Positions 1 through 7,584 of a stretch of 19,129 nt of DNA are shown here, piece after piece. A model generated the notes under the pieces. That model made no database searches. It was not told the origin of the DNA and saw only the letters and a list, made by a program, of their open reading frames with translations. Origin of the DNA: UMGS902 sp045580835. GTDB lineage: Bacteria; Bacillota; Clostridia; Oscillospirales; CAG-272. The position numbers and the translations under genes are program-made. Each line of letters starts with the position of its first letter. Position 1 is the stretch's first letter. The stretch spans positions 1 to 19,129 of the forward strand of contig JAZNOM010000063.1 in NCBI GenBank assembly GCA_045580835.1. Direction: 5' to 3'.

Positions 1-29
1 TTTACGGGAGCAAATTGGAACGCACAAAT

Positions 30-107
30 CCGTAGGGGCGAATATCATTCGCCCGTTTGTAAAACATCTAATGGCGGCTTTTCGGGCGATTAATAATCGC
101 CCCTACA
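30..107. repeat. Imperfect inverted repeat upstream of alaS
   Basis: Two arms, about 31-54 (starting GTAGGGGCGAATA after a C) and 83-106 (ending TAATCGCCCCTAC plus A), are reverse complements with about three mismatches over 24 bases. Each arm is itself nearly palindromic (GGGCGA...TCGCCC), so the whole can fold as one long hairpin or two short ones. There is no coding potential. Short GTAGGGGCG-type palindromes are common dispersed repeats in Firmicutes genomes, to my knowledge; that this one belongs to such a family is inference. Confidence 0.6.
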
Positions 108-160
108 GGTTTGATAATCATTTTCGCTTAGTGCTCATAAACAATTAATTTATCTTACCA

Positions 161-189
161 TTGACAACACTTTTCGCGGGTGATATAAT
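161..189 (+). promoter_or_regulatory. alaS promoter, sigma-A type
   Basis: TTGACA at 161-166 and TATAAT at 184-189 are both perfect consensus boxes with a 17 bp spacer. TG at 181-182 makes an extended -10. Transcription should start near 196, leaving a leader of about 42 nt, too short for a T-box or riboswitch. The ribosome site AAAAGGA (221-227) precedes the ATG at 238. Confidence 0.85.
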
Positions 190-237
190 ATTTTGATGGA
201 AAATAAAAATTATTATATATAAAAGGATACAAAAACC

Positions 238-2865
238 ATGAAGTGGACATCTCTCAACGATTTAAGAGAAAAATACCTCTCCTTCTTTGAAAGCAAGGGA
301 CATCTCCGCCTTCCGAGTTTTCCGCTCGTACCGCAGGGCGACAAATCCCTGCTCCTTATCAACTCGGGCATGGCACCGATGAAAAAGTTCTTCACCGGCG
401 AGGTTGTGCCTCCGCGCAGCCGCGTTACCACCTGCCAGAAGTGCATCCGTACACCCGACCTTGAAAGCGTTGGTAAGACCGCGCGTCACGGCACATATTT
501 TGAAATGCTCGGCAACTTCTCGTTTGGCGACTATTTCAAAAACGAGGCTATTCCGTGGGCATGGGAATTCCTTACCGAATGGCTCGAAATTCCCGCAGAG
601 CTTCTCTATCCCTCCATTTATGAAGAAGACAACGAAGCTTTTGAAATCTGGAACAAGAAAATCGGCGTTCCCGCCGAAAAAATCATCCCTCTCGGCAAGG
701 CTGACAACTTTTGGGAACACGGCAGCGGTCCTTGCGGTCCCTGCTCTGAAATCTACTTTGACCGCGGCATAAAGTATGGCTGCGGCTCTCCCGACTGTAA
801 GCCCGGCTGCGAGTGCGACAGATTTATGGAAATCTGGAACAACGTTTTCGCGCAGTTCAACAATGACGGTAACGGCAACTACACCGAGCTTGCGCAGAAG
901 AACATTGATACCGGTATGGGACTTGAGCGTCTTGCCTGCGTAATGCAGGGCGTTGACAACCTCTTTGAGGTTGACACCGTTCGCAAGATTTTAGACACCG
1001 TTTGCTCTATCGCAGGCAAAAAGTACGGCGAGGATAAGGCAAACGATATCTCCATCCGTATCATCACCGACCATATCAGAAGCTCGACCTTTATGATTTG
1101 CGACGGCGTTAACCCCTCAAACGAAGGCAGAGGCTACGTTCTCCGCAGAATTCTTCGCCGTGCGGCAAGAAACGCAAAGCTTCTTGGCATCAACCACACA
1201 TTCCTCAGCGACCTTTGCGACGTTGTAATTGAGCTTAACATTGGTGCATATCCCGAGCTCGGCGAAAAGCGCGACTACATCAAGACAATCATTGCAAACG
1301 AAGAAGAGCGCTTCAATACCACCATTGACGCCGGTCTTTCGATTCTTAACGACCTTATCGCAAAGGCTAAAGCAGAAAACAAGACAGTACTTGACGGTGC
1401 GGAAGTTTTCAAGCTTTATGACACATACGGCTTCCCGATTGACCTCACAAGAGAAATTGCAGAGGAAAAGGGACTTAAAATTGACGAGGAAACCTACAAG
1501 GCTGAAATGATGGCACAGCGCGAGCGTGCAAGAAATGCCCGCAAGGACATCGGCGGTTGGAGCGAATCATCAAAGACTCTGCTCTCCTCTCTTGCCAAGA
1601 CCGAGTTTGTCGGATATGACGAAAATGCAAGCAGCGCAACGGTTCTTGCTATCATCGACGGCGAAAACTCCCTTGACGAAATCAACGAGGGCGAATGCTC
1701 CGTCATTCTCGATGCCACTCCCTTCTACGGCGAGGGCGGCGGTCAGGTTGGTGACAGCGGCGTAATCAGCACCGAAGGTGCTACTCTCACCGTGCTTGAT
1801 ACCAAAAAGACGGACGGCGTTTACATCCACATCTGCCGCGTTGAAAACGGCACTCTTCACAAGGGTGACAAAGTTCTTGCCGCTATCGACTCTACGCGCC
1901 GTGCGGCTATCCGCCGTAACCACTCCGCGGCTCACCTCCTTCAGGGTGCGCTTCGCAAAGTGCTAGGCAACCACGTTGAGCAGGCAGGCTCCTACGTAGA
2001 CGAAAAAGAATGTCGCTTTGACTTCAGCCACTTCGCCGCAATGACAAGAGAGGAAATTGCAAAGGTTGAAGAACTTGTAAACGAAGCAATCCTTGACGGT
2101 GCCGAGGTCGTAACCAAGGTTACCGATGCAGAAACTGCAAAGCGTGAGGGTGCAATGGCACTCTTTGGCGAAAAATACGGCGACAAGGTGCGCATGGTCA
2201 AAATGGGCGACTACTCCACCGAGCTTTGCGGCGGAACTCACGTATCCAACACCGCCAAAGTTGGTCTCTTTAAGATTGTTTCCGAGTCCTCGGTTGCGGC
2301 AGGCGTTCGCCGCGTTACCGCTACCACAGGCCTTGGAGTGCTTGCTCTTCTCCATGACAGCGAAGCACTCGCTATGAAGACTGCCAAGGAACTCAAGAGT
2401 GCAAACGTTAACGATAACCCAGCGCGTGCAGCGGCTCTTCAGGGCGAAATCAAGGAACTTAAGAAGGAACTTGACGCAGCAAATGCGAAACTTTCGCAAA
2501 ACGCGCTCGCATCGCTCGCAAGCGCACCGCTTCTTGTAGGCGGATGCGACCTTATTGTAGCAAAGATTGACGGTAACGCACAGGCTGCACGTTCTCTCTG
2601 TGATGAAATCAAGGCAAAGAACGACAAGGCTGTTGCAGTTATCGCGGCAGTTGAGGGCGGCAAGGTGCAGTTTGCGGCTTGTGCAGGCAAGGACGCAGTT
2701 GCGGCCGGCGCACACGCAGGCAAGCTTGTAGGCGCAGTTGCAGCCGTTACCGGCGGCAAGGGCGGCGGACGTCCTGACGGCGCAATGGCAGGCGGCGCAG
2801 ATGTTTCCAAGGTTGATGCAGCGCTTGATGCTGCAAAGGATATCCTTGCAGAGCAGATCAAATAA
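238..2865 (+). CDS. alaS: Alanine--tRNA ligase
   Basis: This 875-residue protein charges tRNA-Ala with alanine and hydrolyses mischarged Ser/Gly-tRNA-Ala in the cytoplasm. The length matches the usual bacterial enzyme (about 876). The class II catalytic domain opens with NSGMAPMKKFFTG. A Cys-rich segment, YGCGSPDCKPGCECDRF, lies near residue 180, as in other bacterial AlaRS. The editing site shows HSAAH (His562, His566) and CGGTH (Cys664, His668), the zinc-binding quartet. A C-terminal coiled coil (about 715-760) and a DHHA1/C-Ala domain with GGKGGGRPDGAMAGG complete the protein. The start at 238 has a ribosome site and a consensus promoter. The gene is monocistronic, ended by the terminator at 2874. 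A 307-residue frame on the opposite strand is only a shadow of this codon usage. Confidence 0.99.
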   Translation: MKWTSLNDLREKYLSFFESKGHLRLPSFPLVPQGDKSLLLINSGMAPMKKFFTGEVVPPRSRVTTCQKCIRTPDLESVGKTARHGTYFEMLGNFSFGDYFKNEAIPWAWEFLTEWLEIPAELLYPSIYEEDNEAFEIWNKKIGVPAEKIIPLGKADNFWEHGSGPCGPCSEIYFDRGIKYGCGSPDCKPGCECDRFMEIWNNVFAQFNNDGNGNYTELAQKNIDTGMGLERLACVMQGVDNLFEVDTVRKILDTVCSIAGKKYGEDKANDISIRIITDHIRSSTFMICDGVNPSNEGRGYVLRRILRRAARNAKLLGINHTFLSDLCDVVIELNIGAYPELGEKRDYIKTIIANEEERFNTTIDAGLSILNDLIAKAKAENKTVLDGAEVFKLYDTYGFPIDLTREIAEEKGLKIDEETYKAEMMAQRERARNARKDIGGWSESSKTLLSSLAKTEFVGYDENASSATVLAIIDGENSLDEINEGECSVILDATPFYGEGGGQVGDSGVISTEGATLTVLDTKKTDGVYIHICRVENGTLHKGDKVLAAIDSTRRAAIRRNHSAAHLLQGALRKVLGNHVEQAGSYVDEKECRFDFSHFAAMTREEIAKVEELVNEAILDGAEVVTKVTDAETAKREGAMALFGEKYGDKVRMVKMGDYSTELCGGTHVSNTAKVGLFKIVSESSVAAGVRRVTATTGLGVLALLHDSEALAMKTAKELKSANVNDNPARAAALQGEIKELKKELDAANAKLSQNALASLASAPLLVGGCDLIVAKIDGNAQAARSLCDEIKAKNDKAVAVIAAVEGGKVQFAACAGKDAVAAGAHAGKLVGAVAAVTGGKGGGRPDGAMAGGADVSKVDAALDAAKDILAEQIK

Positions 2866-2873
2866 ATCAAACC

Positions 2874-2911
2874 TTTCAAGCCGCACTGCGGTGCGGCTTG
2901 AAATTATTTTT
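2874..2911 (+). terminator. alaS rho-independent terminator
   Basis: A perfect 13 bp stem (2874-2886 with 2891-2903, core AAGCCGCAC/GTGCGGCTT) closes a TGCG loop and is followed by TTATTTTT. It lies 9 bases after the alaS stop codon and just before the rpmH promoter. Confidence 0.9.
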
Positions 2912-2920
2912 AAAAAAGAC

Positions 2921-2949
2921 TTGACATTTACCTATCTTTTCAATATAAT
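2921..2949 (+). promoter_or_regulatory. rpmH promoter, sigma-A type
   Basis: TTGACA at 2921-2926 and TATAAT at 2944-2949 with a 17 bp spacer form a full consensus promoter, as expected for a strongly expressed ribosomal protein gene. The leader of about 65 nt ends in the ribosome site AAGGAGGTG (3002-3010), which decides the rpmH start. Confidence 0.88.
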
Positions 2950-3019
2950 ATAGGTTGTCTTATTGTGAATACACGCGAAGTTATCGCTTCCGAAATCTTG
3001 CAAGGAGGTGCAATCCGTA

Positions 3020-3154
3020 ATGCTTAGAACCTATCAGCCTAAAAAGCGCCAGAGAAAAAAGGAACACGGCTTCAGAAAGAGAATGAAGACCGCAGACGGC
3101 AGAAAAGTACTTAAGAGACGCCGCGCTAAGGGCAGAGCTAGACTTACCTATTAA
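3020..3154 (+). CDS. rpmH: 50S ribosomal protein L34
   Basis: This 44-codon gene is short and easily missed. The protein starts MLRTYQPKKRQRKKEHGF and continues through FRKRMKTADGRKVLKRRRAKGRARLTY, the standard L34 sequence at the standard length of 44. L34 is a very basic protein of the large ribosomal subunit. The start is fixed by AAGGAGGTG ten bases upstream. The position directly before rnpA is the conserved bacterial order, where rpmH and rnpA often share a transcript. Here a strong terminator (3202-3234) and a 114 bp structured repeat separate them, so rnpA may depend on read-through or its own promoter. Confidence 0.98.
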   Translation: MLRTYQPKKRQRKKEHGFRKRMKTADGRKVLKRRRAKGRARLTY

Positions 3155-3201
3155 TTAGGAGCAGTTCTGTCTAATACTCACTCCCACGGGAGTTTCAAAC
3201 T

Positions 3202-3234
3202 CCGATAACCTCTTGTGTGTTATCGGGGTTTTTT
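3202..3234 (+). terminator. rpmH terminator
   Basis: CCGATAAC (3202-3209) pairs with GTTATCGG (3219-3226), followed by GGTTTTTT. A smaller hairpin, ACTCCC-AC-GGGAGT (3180-3193), lies just upstream. Intrinsic termination between rpmH and rnpA would set a high L34 to RnpA ratio. Confidence 0.85.
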
Positions 3235-3347
3235 AATCACTTCAAAACGCAAGCGTTTTGAAGTGGAGAGAGTCGTTCACTCGCGTCTCGCCGGGCCGCG
3301 AGCGACTCTTTAATGTGTTTTTTAGTCGGGAAACCCGCCCAAAAAAC
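3234..3347 (+). repeat. Three-hairpin intergenic repeat, copy 1
   Basis: This element carries three hairpins in a row. H1 is a perfect 13 bp stem, CACTTCAAAACGC (3238-3250), AA, then GCGTTTTGAAGTG (3253-3265). H2 pairs AGAGTCG (3269-3275) with CGACTCT (3303-3309), then CTCGCG (3280-3285) with CGCGAG (3297-3302). H3 pairs GTTTTTT (3317-3323) with AAAAAAC (3341-3347), with CGGG-AAA-CCCG inside. The same layout recurs at 19006-19120. It sits between the rpmH terminator and rnpA and has no coding capacity. Its function is unknown: a dispersed mobile palindrome (REP/MITE-like) or a transcribed structured RNA. Confidence 0.75.
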
Positions 3348-3387
3348 AAACTATTATTATACTATTAAATCGGAAAGGTTTTTCAAA

Positions 3388-3759
3388 ATGAAATACCGCG
3401 CGATATGCGAAAATCACCTGTATTCAAAGGCATATAAGAAGGGCAAAAAGGCTGTGATGCCGACTATAGCCGTTTATGTCCTGCCCGACTATCGAAGAAA
3501 TGCGCTTATGAAAGCGCATCCCGAAAAAAAGTACATTAACCGCATCGGTCTTACAGTGGGCAAAAAAATCGGCGGCGCTGTACAGCGCAACCGTGCAAAA
3601 AGAATAATTCGGCACGCTTATAAAAATATTGATACTGCATACGGCGTTAAAACCGGCAACCTCATCGTCATTGTTGCACGCGAGGCAATAGCCGGTAAAA
3701 AGACAAACGATGTTGAGCGCGAAATGACTCGCGCACTGAAAAAACTCGAACTGATATGA
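3388..3759 (+). CDS. rnpA: Ribonuclease P protein component
   Basis: This 123-residue basic protein binds the RNase P RNA and assists 5' maturation of tRNAs. The family signature is clear around residue 65-80: GGAVQRNRAKRIIRHAY, the RNR motif that contacts RNA. A longer frame opens at an ATG at 3313, but its extra 25 residues come from the upstream repeat. The ATG at 3388 has the ribosome site GGAAAGG (3372-3378) and gives the normal RnpA length. A lone -10-like TATACT (3358-3363) has no convincing -35, so the promoter is uncertain. The stop overlaps the yidD start as ATGA, suggesting translational coupling. Confidence 0.97.
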   Translation: MKYRAICENHLYSKAYKKGKKAVMPTIAVYVLPDYRRNALMKAHPEKKYINRIGLTVGKKIGGAVQRNRAKRIIRHAYKNIDTAYGVKTGNLIVIVAREAIAGKKTNDVEREMTRALKKLELI

Positions 3760-4010
3760 AACACGTCTGCATATGGCTTATAGAGCTGTATCAAAAATTC
3801 ATTTCACCGCTTAAGAAAAGTTGTTGCAGGTTTACACCAACCTGTTCTGCCTACGCCATTAAGGCGTTTCAAAAACGCGGCTTTTTTTGCGGTTTGATTC
3901 TGACCGTGTACCGCATTGCACGCTGCAATCCATTTTGCAGATGCGGCTATGACCCCGTACCCGAAAAAGGATTTAAACCGTTTTCAAAACAACAAAGCGA
4001 TGAAAATTAA
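3756..4010 (+). CDS. yidD: Membrane protein insertion efficiency factor YidD
   Basis: This 84-residue protein has the full YidD signature: LYQKFISPL, then CCRFTPTCSAYA, then RIARCNPFCRCGYDPVP. YidD is a small membrane-associated protein thought to assist YidC-dependent insertion of membrane proteins. It has the usual place between rnpA and yidC. Its ATG overlaps the rnpA stop by four bases and it lacks a strong ribosome site of its own, so coupled translation is likely. The Cys residues C23, C24, C30 and the later CNPFCRC are conserved in the family; their role is not settled. Confidence 0.96.
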   Translation: MKHVCIWLIELYQKFISPLKKSCCRFTPTCSAYAIKAFQKRGFFCGLILTVYRIARCNPFCRCGYDPVPEKGFKPFSKQQSDEN

Positions 4011-4028
4011 GTTAAAAGGAAAGCTATA

Positions 4029-5159
4029 ATGAACATTATCTACGCACCTTTCGCATTTCTAATGCGTTTGTTTGACAGCTTCACGGGCAGTTATGCTCTC
4101 ACGCTGTTACTTTTCACTTTGCTATTCAAACTGGTGCTTTTGCCTCTCGGCATCAAGCAGCAGAAAAACCAGATCAGAATGGCTGCTCTCCGTCCCAAGG
4201 AAGCAGTTATCAGAAAGAAGTATGCGGGCCGCACCGACCGTGCTACCCAGCAGAAAATGCAGCAGGAAATCCTTGAGCTTCAGCAAAAAGAAAACGTAAG
4301 CCCCTTCGGCGGCTGCATGCCTCTTCTTGTTCAGCTCGGTCTTATCATGGTAATCTACACCATTATCCGCCAACCGCTCACCTATATCTGCGGTCTTGAC
4401 AACGAAGAACTCTTTGCGCTCGCAAAAGAGTTTAACTGGCAGGATTTTTCAGGCAAGGTTATCACCGATATCAAAAACATCGCAAACCTTGACCAAATCA
4501 AAGCAATCGCCACACCTAATCTTGAAGCACTGCTCCCCGAGAGTGCGGCAAGTCTTCCCAACCTCAACTTCTTCGGTCTCAACCTCGGTATCGAGCCGAG
4601 CGACGTACTGAACGGTTTTAAGAACTCTACAGAAGTTGTCGGCGTGGGCGTTCCCACTCTTGCAAACGTACTTGCGTACATGATCATCCCCGTTGCCTGC
4701 TTCCTTTTACAGGTAGCATCCATGAAGCTCACCAGAAAATTCACCTATCAGTCGCCCGCAGCGCAGGACGCACAGACCGGCTGCTCGATGAAGCTTATGG
4801 ACTGGATGATGCCCCTCATGTCACTTTATTTCTGCTTTACTTTCTCCAGCGCAATCGGTCTTTACTGGATTTACTCCAATATTCTCTCCTTTGCACAGAC
4901 TGTAATTCTCTCAAAGGCTATGCCTATTCCCCAGATTACCGAAGAGGATATCAAAGCGGCAGAAAAAGAAATGAAGGAAAAGGGCTACAGTACAAAGAAG
5001 TCCGACCTTATCAGAGTTCGTTCGCTCCACCATATTGATGATGACGACTATGACACTCTCCCCGAAATCAAGACAGAATCAAAGGGTGCAAACCAAACAC
5101 TCTTAAACGGCGAAAAGGTGCAGACAAACACCGATAAAAAGCCGAAAATCAAAGACTAA
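4029..5159 (+). CDS. yidC: Membrane protein insertase, YidC/Oxa1 family
   Basis: This 376-residue integral membrane protein inserts and folds membrane proteins, alone or with SecYEG. Features seen: a first membrane segment containing LLLFTLLFKLVLLPLGIKQQ, a basic cytoplasmic hairpin (about 40-85), GGCMPLLVQLGLIMVIYTII, and a C-terminal membrane block ending in GLYWIYSNILSFAQT. The groove arginine of SpoIIIJ/YidC appears to be Lys34 here. No lipoprotein signal is seen; the protein begins almost directly with the first core segment. A long insert (about 120-210) between the first membrane segments is extracytoplasmic or partly so. The ribosome site AAAAGGAAA precedes the ATG. It lies 18 bp after yidD and 15 bp before jag. 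Confidence 0.97.
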   Translation: MNIIYAPFAFLMRLFDSFTGSYALTLLLFTLLFKLVLLPLGIKQQKNQIRMAALRPKEAVIRKKYAGRTDRATQQKMQQEILELQQKENVSPFGGCMPLLVQLGLIMVIYTIIRQPLTYICGLDNEELFALAKEFNWQDFSGKVITDIKNIANLDQIKAIATPNLEALLPESAASLPNLNFFGLNLGIEPSDVLNGFKNSTEVVGVGVPTLANVLAYMIIPVACFLLQVASMKLTRKFTYQSPAAQDAQTGCSMKLMDWMMPLMSLYFCFTFSSAIGLYWIYSNILSFAQTVILSKAMPIPQITEEDIKAAEKEMKEKGYSTKKSDLIRVRSLHHIDDDDYDTLPEIKTESKGANQTLLNGEKVQTNTDKKPKIKD

Positions 5160-5174
5160 TCGGAAGGTTATATA

Positions 5175-6086
5175 ATGATTACAGAAATTTTCGCAACCGG
5201 TAAAACTATTAATGACGCCGTTGAAGCACTCAAGGGCAAGCTCTGTGTTGACTCACTCGACGAAATCGAGTGGAAGGTAGTAAGCGCAGGCAAAAAAGGC
5301 GGTATCTTTGGCATTGGCGCGCAGCCCGCAAAGGTTGTAGCTTTTGTTGAAACTCCCGACCCCGTAGAAGAAAAGAAGCCCGAGGTTAAGGCAGCACCCG
5401 CTCCTGAAAAGAAGCCCCAACCTAAAAAGGAAGAAAAGAAGCCTGAAACCAAAAAAACTCCCGAAGCTAAAAAGACACCCGAAAAGAAGGCTGAAAAGCC
5501 GAAAAAGCCCAAGACTCCCACAACCGAGGCCGAAGTAAAGGCTGCAATGTCCTTTGTTGAAACACTCGTTAAGAATCTTGAACTCAACGTTACCGCCAAT
5601 GTAGGCACCGATGAAGAAAACGGCAGTTGCATCACCATCGCAGGCGACGATGCAGGCATGCTTATCGGTCACCACGGCGAAACTCTTGATGCCGTTCAGT
5701 ACCTCGCAAACCTCGCGGCTAACCGCGCAGAGGGCAAGGACGACCACGAAAGAATCACAGTTGACGTTGAAGGCTACCGCGAAAAGCGCGAGGAAACCCT
5801 CCGCGCACTCGCTCGCAGAATGGCAGCAAAGGTTCAGAAATACGGCAAGAGCGTTATGCTTGAGCCTATGAACCCCTACGAAAGACGTATTATTCACTCC
5901 GAAATTCAGAACATCGAAGGTATTTCCACAAACTCTATCGGTTCCGACAACAACCGTAAGGTAGTTATCTTCCTCACCGAAAAGGGTATGGGCCGTCTCC
6001 CCGTGCGTGACGGCAAGGGTGGCCGCCGCGGCGGTAACCGCCGTCGCCACCACAGCGAAAAGCCTGCTGAAACTACCGAAGAATAA
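5175..6086 (+). CDS. jag: Jag/KhpB-type RNA-binding protein (SpoIIIJ-associated)
   Basis: This 303-residue protein has three parts. The Jag N domain (1-55, ending KKGGIFGIGAQPAKVVAF) comes first. A linker rich in Lys, Pro and Glu (about 65-120) follows. The C-terminal half has a KH domain with GMLIGHHGETLDAVQ and an R3H domain with NPYERRIIHSEIQ. Jag/KhpB (EloR in pneumococcus) binds RNA, partners with KhpA and affects cell elongation and division; in Bacillus it is encoded next to SpoIIIJ. The tail is basic (GGRRGGNRRRHH), which may add RNA affinity. The ribosome site GGAAGG precedes the ATG; mnmE begins 2 bp after the stop, so the three genes are one operon. Confidence 0.96.
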   Translation: MITEIFATGKTINDAVEALKGKLCVDSLDEIEWKVVSAGKKGGIFGIGAQPAKVVAFVETPDPVEEKKPEVKAAPAPEKKPQPKKEEKKPETKKTPEAKKTPEKKAEKPKKPKTPTTEAEVKAAMSFVETLVKNLELNVTANVGTDEENGSCITIAGDDAGMLIGHHGETLDAVQYLANLAANRAEGKDDHERITVDVEGYREKREETLRALARRMAAKVQKYGKSVMLEPMNPYERRIIHSEIQNIEGISTNSIGSDNNRKVVIFLTEKGMGRLPVRDGKGGRRGGNRRRHHSEKPAETTEE

Positions 6087-6088
6087 TT

Positions 6089-7468
6089 ATGAAAAACGAT
6101 TTTCTTTCAACCATAGCCGCCGTATCCACACCGCGCGGTAAAGGCGGCGTGGCGTTGATCAGAATATCGGGCGAAGAAGCAGTGACCGTTGCAGGTCGCT
6201 GCTTTTCTCCCAAATGCGGCAAAAGCGTGTCGGAGCTTTCTCCCCGTACCGCTTATTTCGGCGACATTTTAGACGGCGGCATGCCGATTGACGACGGCAT
6301 GCTTACCGTTTTCCGCGCGCCTGCATCATACACGGGCGAGGACATGGTTGAAATAAGCTGTCACGGCGGTATACTTGTAACCAGCCGTGTGCTTGAAGCA
6401 GTATTTAAGGCAGGTGCTACGCCTGCTGCGGCAGGCGAGTTTACTCGCCGCGCCTTTGTAAACGGCAAGCTTTCGCTTACTAAAGCTGAAGCAGTAGGCG
6501 AAATTCTTGAGGCGAAGAGTGATGCACAGCTTCGTATCGCCGCATCACAACGCCGCGGCGTACTTTCTGAAAAAATCGACTCGGCAGCGCGTGCCTTGAC
6601 AACGCTTATTGCCGATGTTTACGCAAGAATCGACTACCCTGACGAGGACCTTGCCGAAATCGGCGACGATGAATTTGCACGCCGCGCCGAAGAAATCAAG
6701 GACTCTCTCGTGCGCCTGCGCAGCACATACCGCTCGGGCAGTGCGATTTTCGAAGGTATCAAAACCGTTATCTGCGGTGCTCCAAATCGCGGCAAAAGCT
6801 CGCTTTACAACGCAATCGCAGGCGAGGATGCGGCTATCGTAACCGAAATTGCAGGCACAACGCGCGATATTCTGGAGCGCGACATTCCGCTTGGCAGCGT
6901 ACTGCTGCACCTCACCGACACCGCAGGTATACACGACACCGCTGACGTGGTTGAGCAAATCGGTGTAAGCCGCGCAAAAGAGCGCCTTTGTGAGGCGGAG
7001 CTTGTAATCTGCGTGCTTGACGGCTCAAGAGAGCTTTCAAGCGAGGACACCTCGCTTTTGGACAGCTTAAAAGATATTTTGGCTCCGAAAATCGCCGTAC
7101 TTAACAAAAGTGACATATGCGAAGCGCAGTTTGCACTTCCCGACGGCATGTTTGAAAAAGTTGTGCGCATGAGCGCAAAAAGCGGCGACATAGCCGAGCT
7201 GAAAGCGGCGGTCGAAAGCTTGTTTATTGACGAAAAAATAGACACGCACTCGGATGCTATCATCACAAGTGCGCGTCAGGCAGCCTCGCTTGACGAGGCA
7301 ATCGCGCTTATCGGCGATGCGGTTAAAACCGCGGTAAGCGGCATGGGTGCAGACCTTGCATCAAGCGACCTTGAACGCGCGGTTGCAACCCTTGATGAGC
7401 TTGACGGCAAAGCCGTAAGCGAAAATGTAGTTTCCGAAATATTCAGCCGTTTTTGTGTCGGTAAGTAA
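6089..7468 (+). CDS. mnmE: tRNA modification GTPase MnmE
   Basis: This 459-residue enzyme works with MnmG to add the (carboxymethyl)aminomethyl group to wobble U34 of certain tRNAs. The N-terminal folate-binding domain shows ASYTGEDMVEISCHGG and GEFTRRAFVNGKLSLTKAEA. The central G domain has the P-loop GAPNRGKSS (230-238), GTTRDI, DTAG and NKSD. The C-terminal FCVGK is the conserved CxGK end with the catalytic Cys. The P-loop Arg234 stands where the family normally has Val (NVGKS), a departure close to the phosphate-binding loop. The gene starts 2 bp after jag. The usual partner mnmG is not next to it: the following gene is on the other strand. Confidence 0.98.
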   Translation: MKNDFLSTIAAVSTPRGKGGVALIRISGEEAVTVAGRCFSPKCGKSVSELSPRTAYFGDILDGGMPIDDGMLTVFRAPASYTGEDMVEISCHGGILVTSRVLEAVFKAGATPAAAGEFTRRAFVNGKLSLTKAEAVGEILEAKSDAQLRIAASQRRGVLSEKIDSAARALTTLIADVYARIDYPDEDLAEIGDDEFARRAEEIKDSLVRLRSTYRSGSAIFEGIKTVICGAPNRGKSSLYNAIAGEDAAIVTEIAGTTRDILERDIPLGSVLLHLTDTAGIHDTADVVEQIGVSRAKERLCEAELVICVLDGSRELSSEDTSLLDSLKDILAPKIAVLNKSDICEAQFALPDGMFEKVVRMSAKSGDIAELKAAVESLFIDEKIDTHSDAIITSARQAASLDEAIALIGDAVKTAVSGMGADLASSDLERAVATLDELDGKAVSENVVSEIFSRFCVGK

Positions 7469-7479
7469 AAAGAGAAAAT

Positions 7480-7526
7480 GCGAGAACCTTTTAAGGAAAG
7501 GTTCTCGCGCTCTCCAAACCTTTTTT
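7480..7526. terminator. Hairpin after mnmE, possible two-way terminator
   Basis: GCGAGAACCTTT (7480-7491) pairs perfectly with AAAGGTTCTCGC (7497-7508) over a TAAGG loop. On the plus strand a T6 run follows only after 12 bases (7521-7526), which is loose for an intrinsic terminator. On the minus strand the stem is followed at once by ATTTTCTCTTTTT, which is better. It may serve convergent transcription from both sides. Confidence 0.5.
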
Positions 7527-7528
7527 GT

Positions 7529-7557
7529 AAAAAATTATTGTAGCAGCCACTGCTACA
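7529..7557 (-). terminator. Terminator of the minus-strand membrane-anchored protein gene
   Basis: Read on the minus strand, TGTAGCAG-TGG-CTGCTACA is followed by ATAATTTTTT. It lies about 70 bases after the stop codon at 7626. Confidence 0.65.
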
Positions 7558-7584
7558 CATTAAATATTTTACAGTTTTTCTTTG

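Noticed and set aside
196..237. T-box upstream of alaS
   Set aside because: The leader is about 42 nt and has no T-box sequence or terminator.
1963..2886. 307-residue minus-strand open frame opposite alaS
   Set aside because: It is antisense to a complete, certain alaS, has a low-complexity Cys/Leu/Ala-rich composition and no ribosome site. It reflects codon bias on the other strand.
3234..3347. CRISPR array or plain terminator as explanation of the repeat
   Set aside because: There are only two copies nearly 16 kb apart, no spacers and no cas genes. H1 and H2 have no T-run directly after the stem in copy 1.
3313..3387. Longer start for RnpA at 3313
   Set aside because: The extra residues are encoded by the repeat hairpin H3 and its flank; the ATG at 3388 has a ribosome site and gives the family length.
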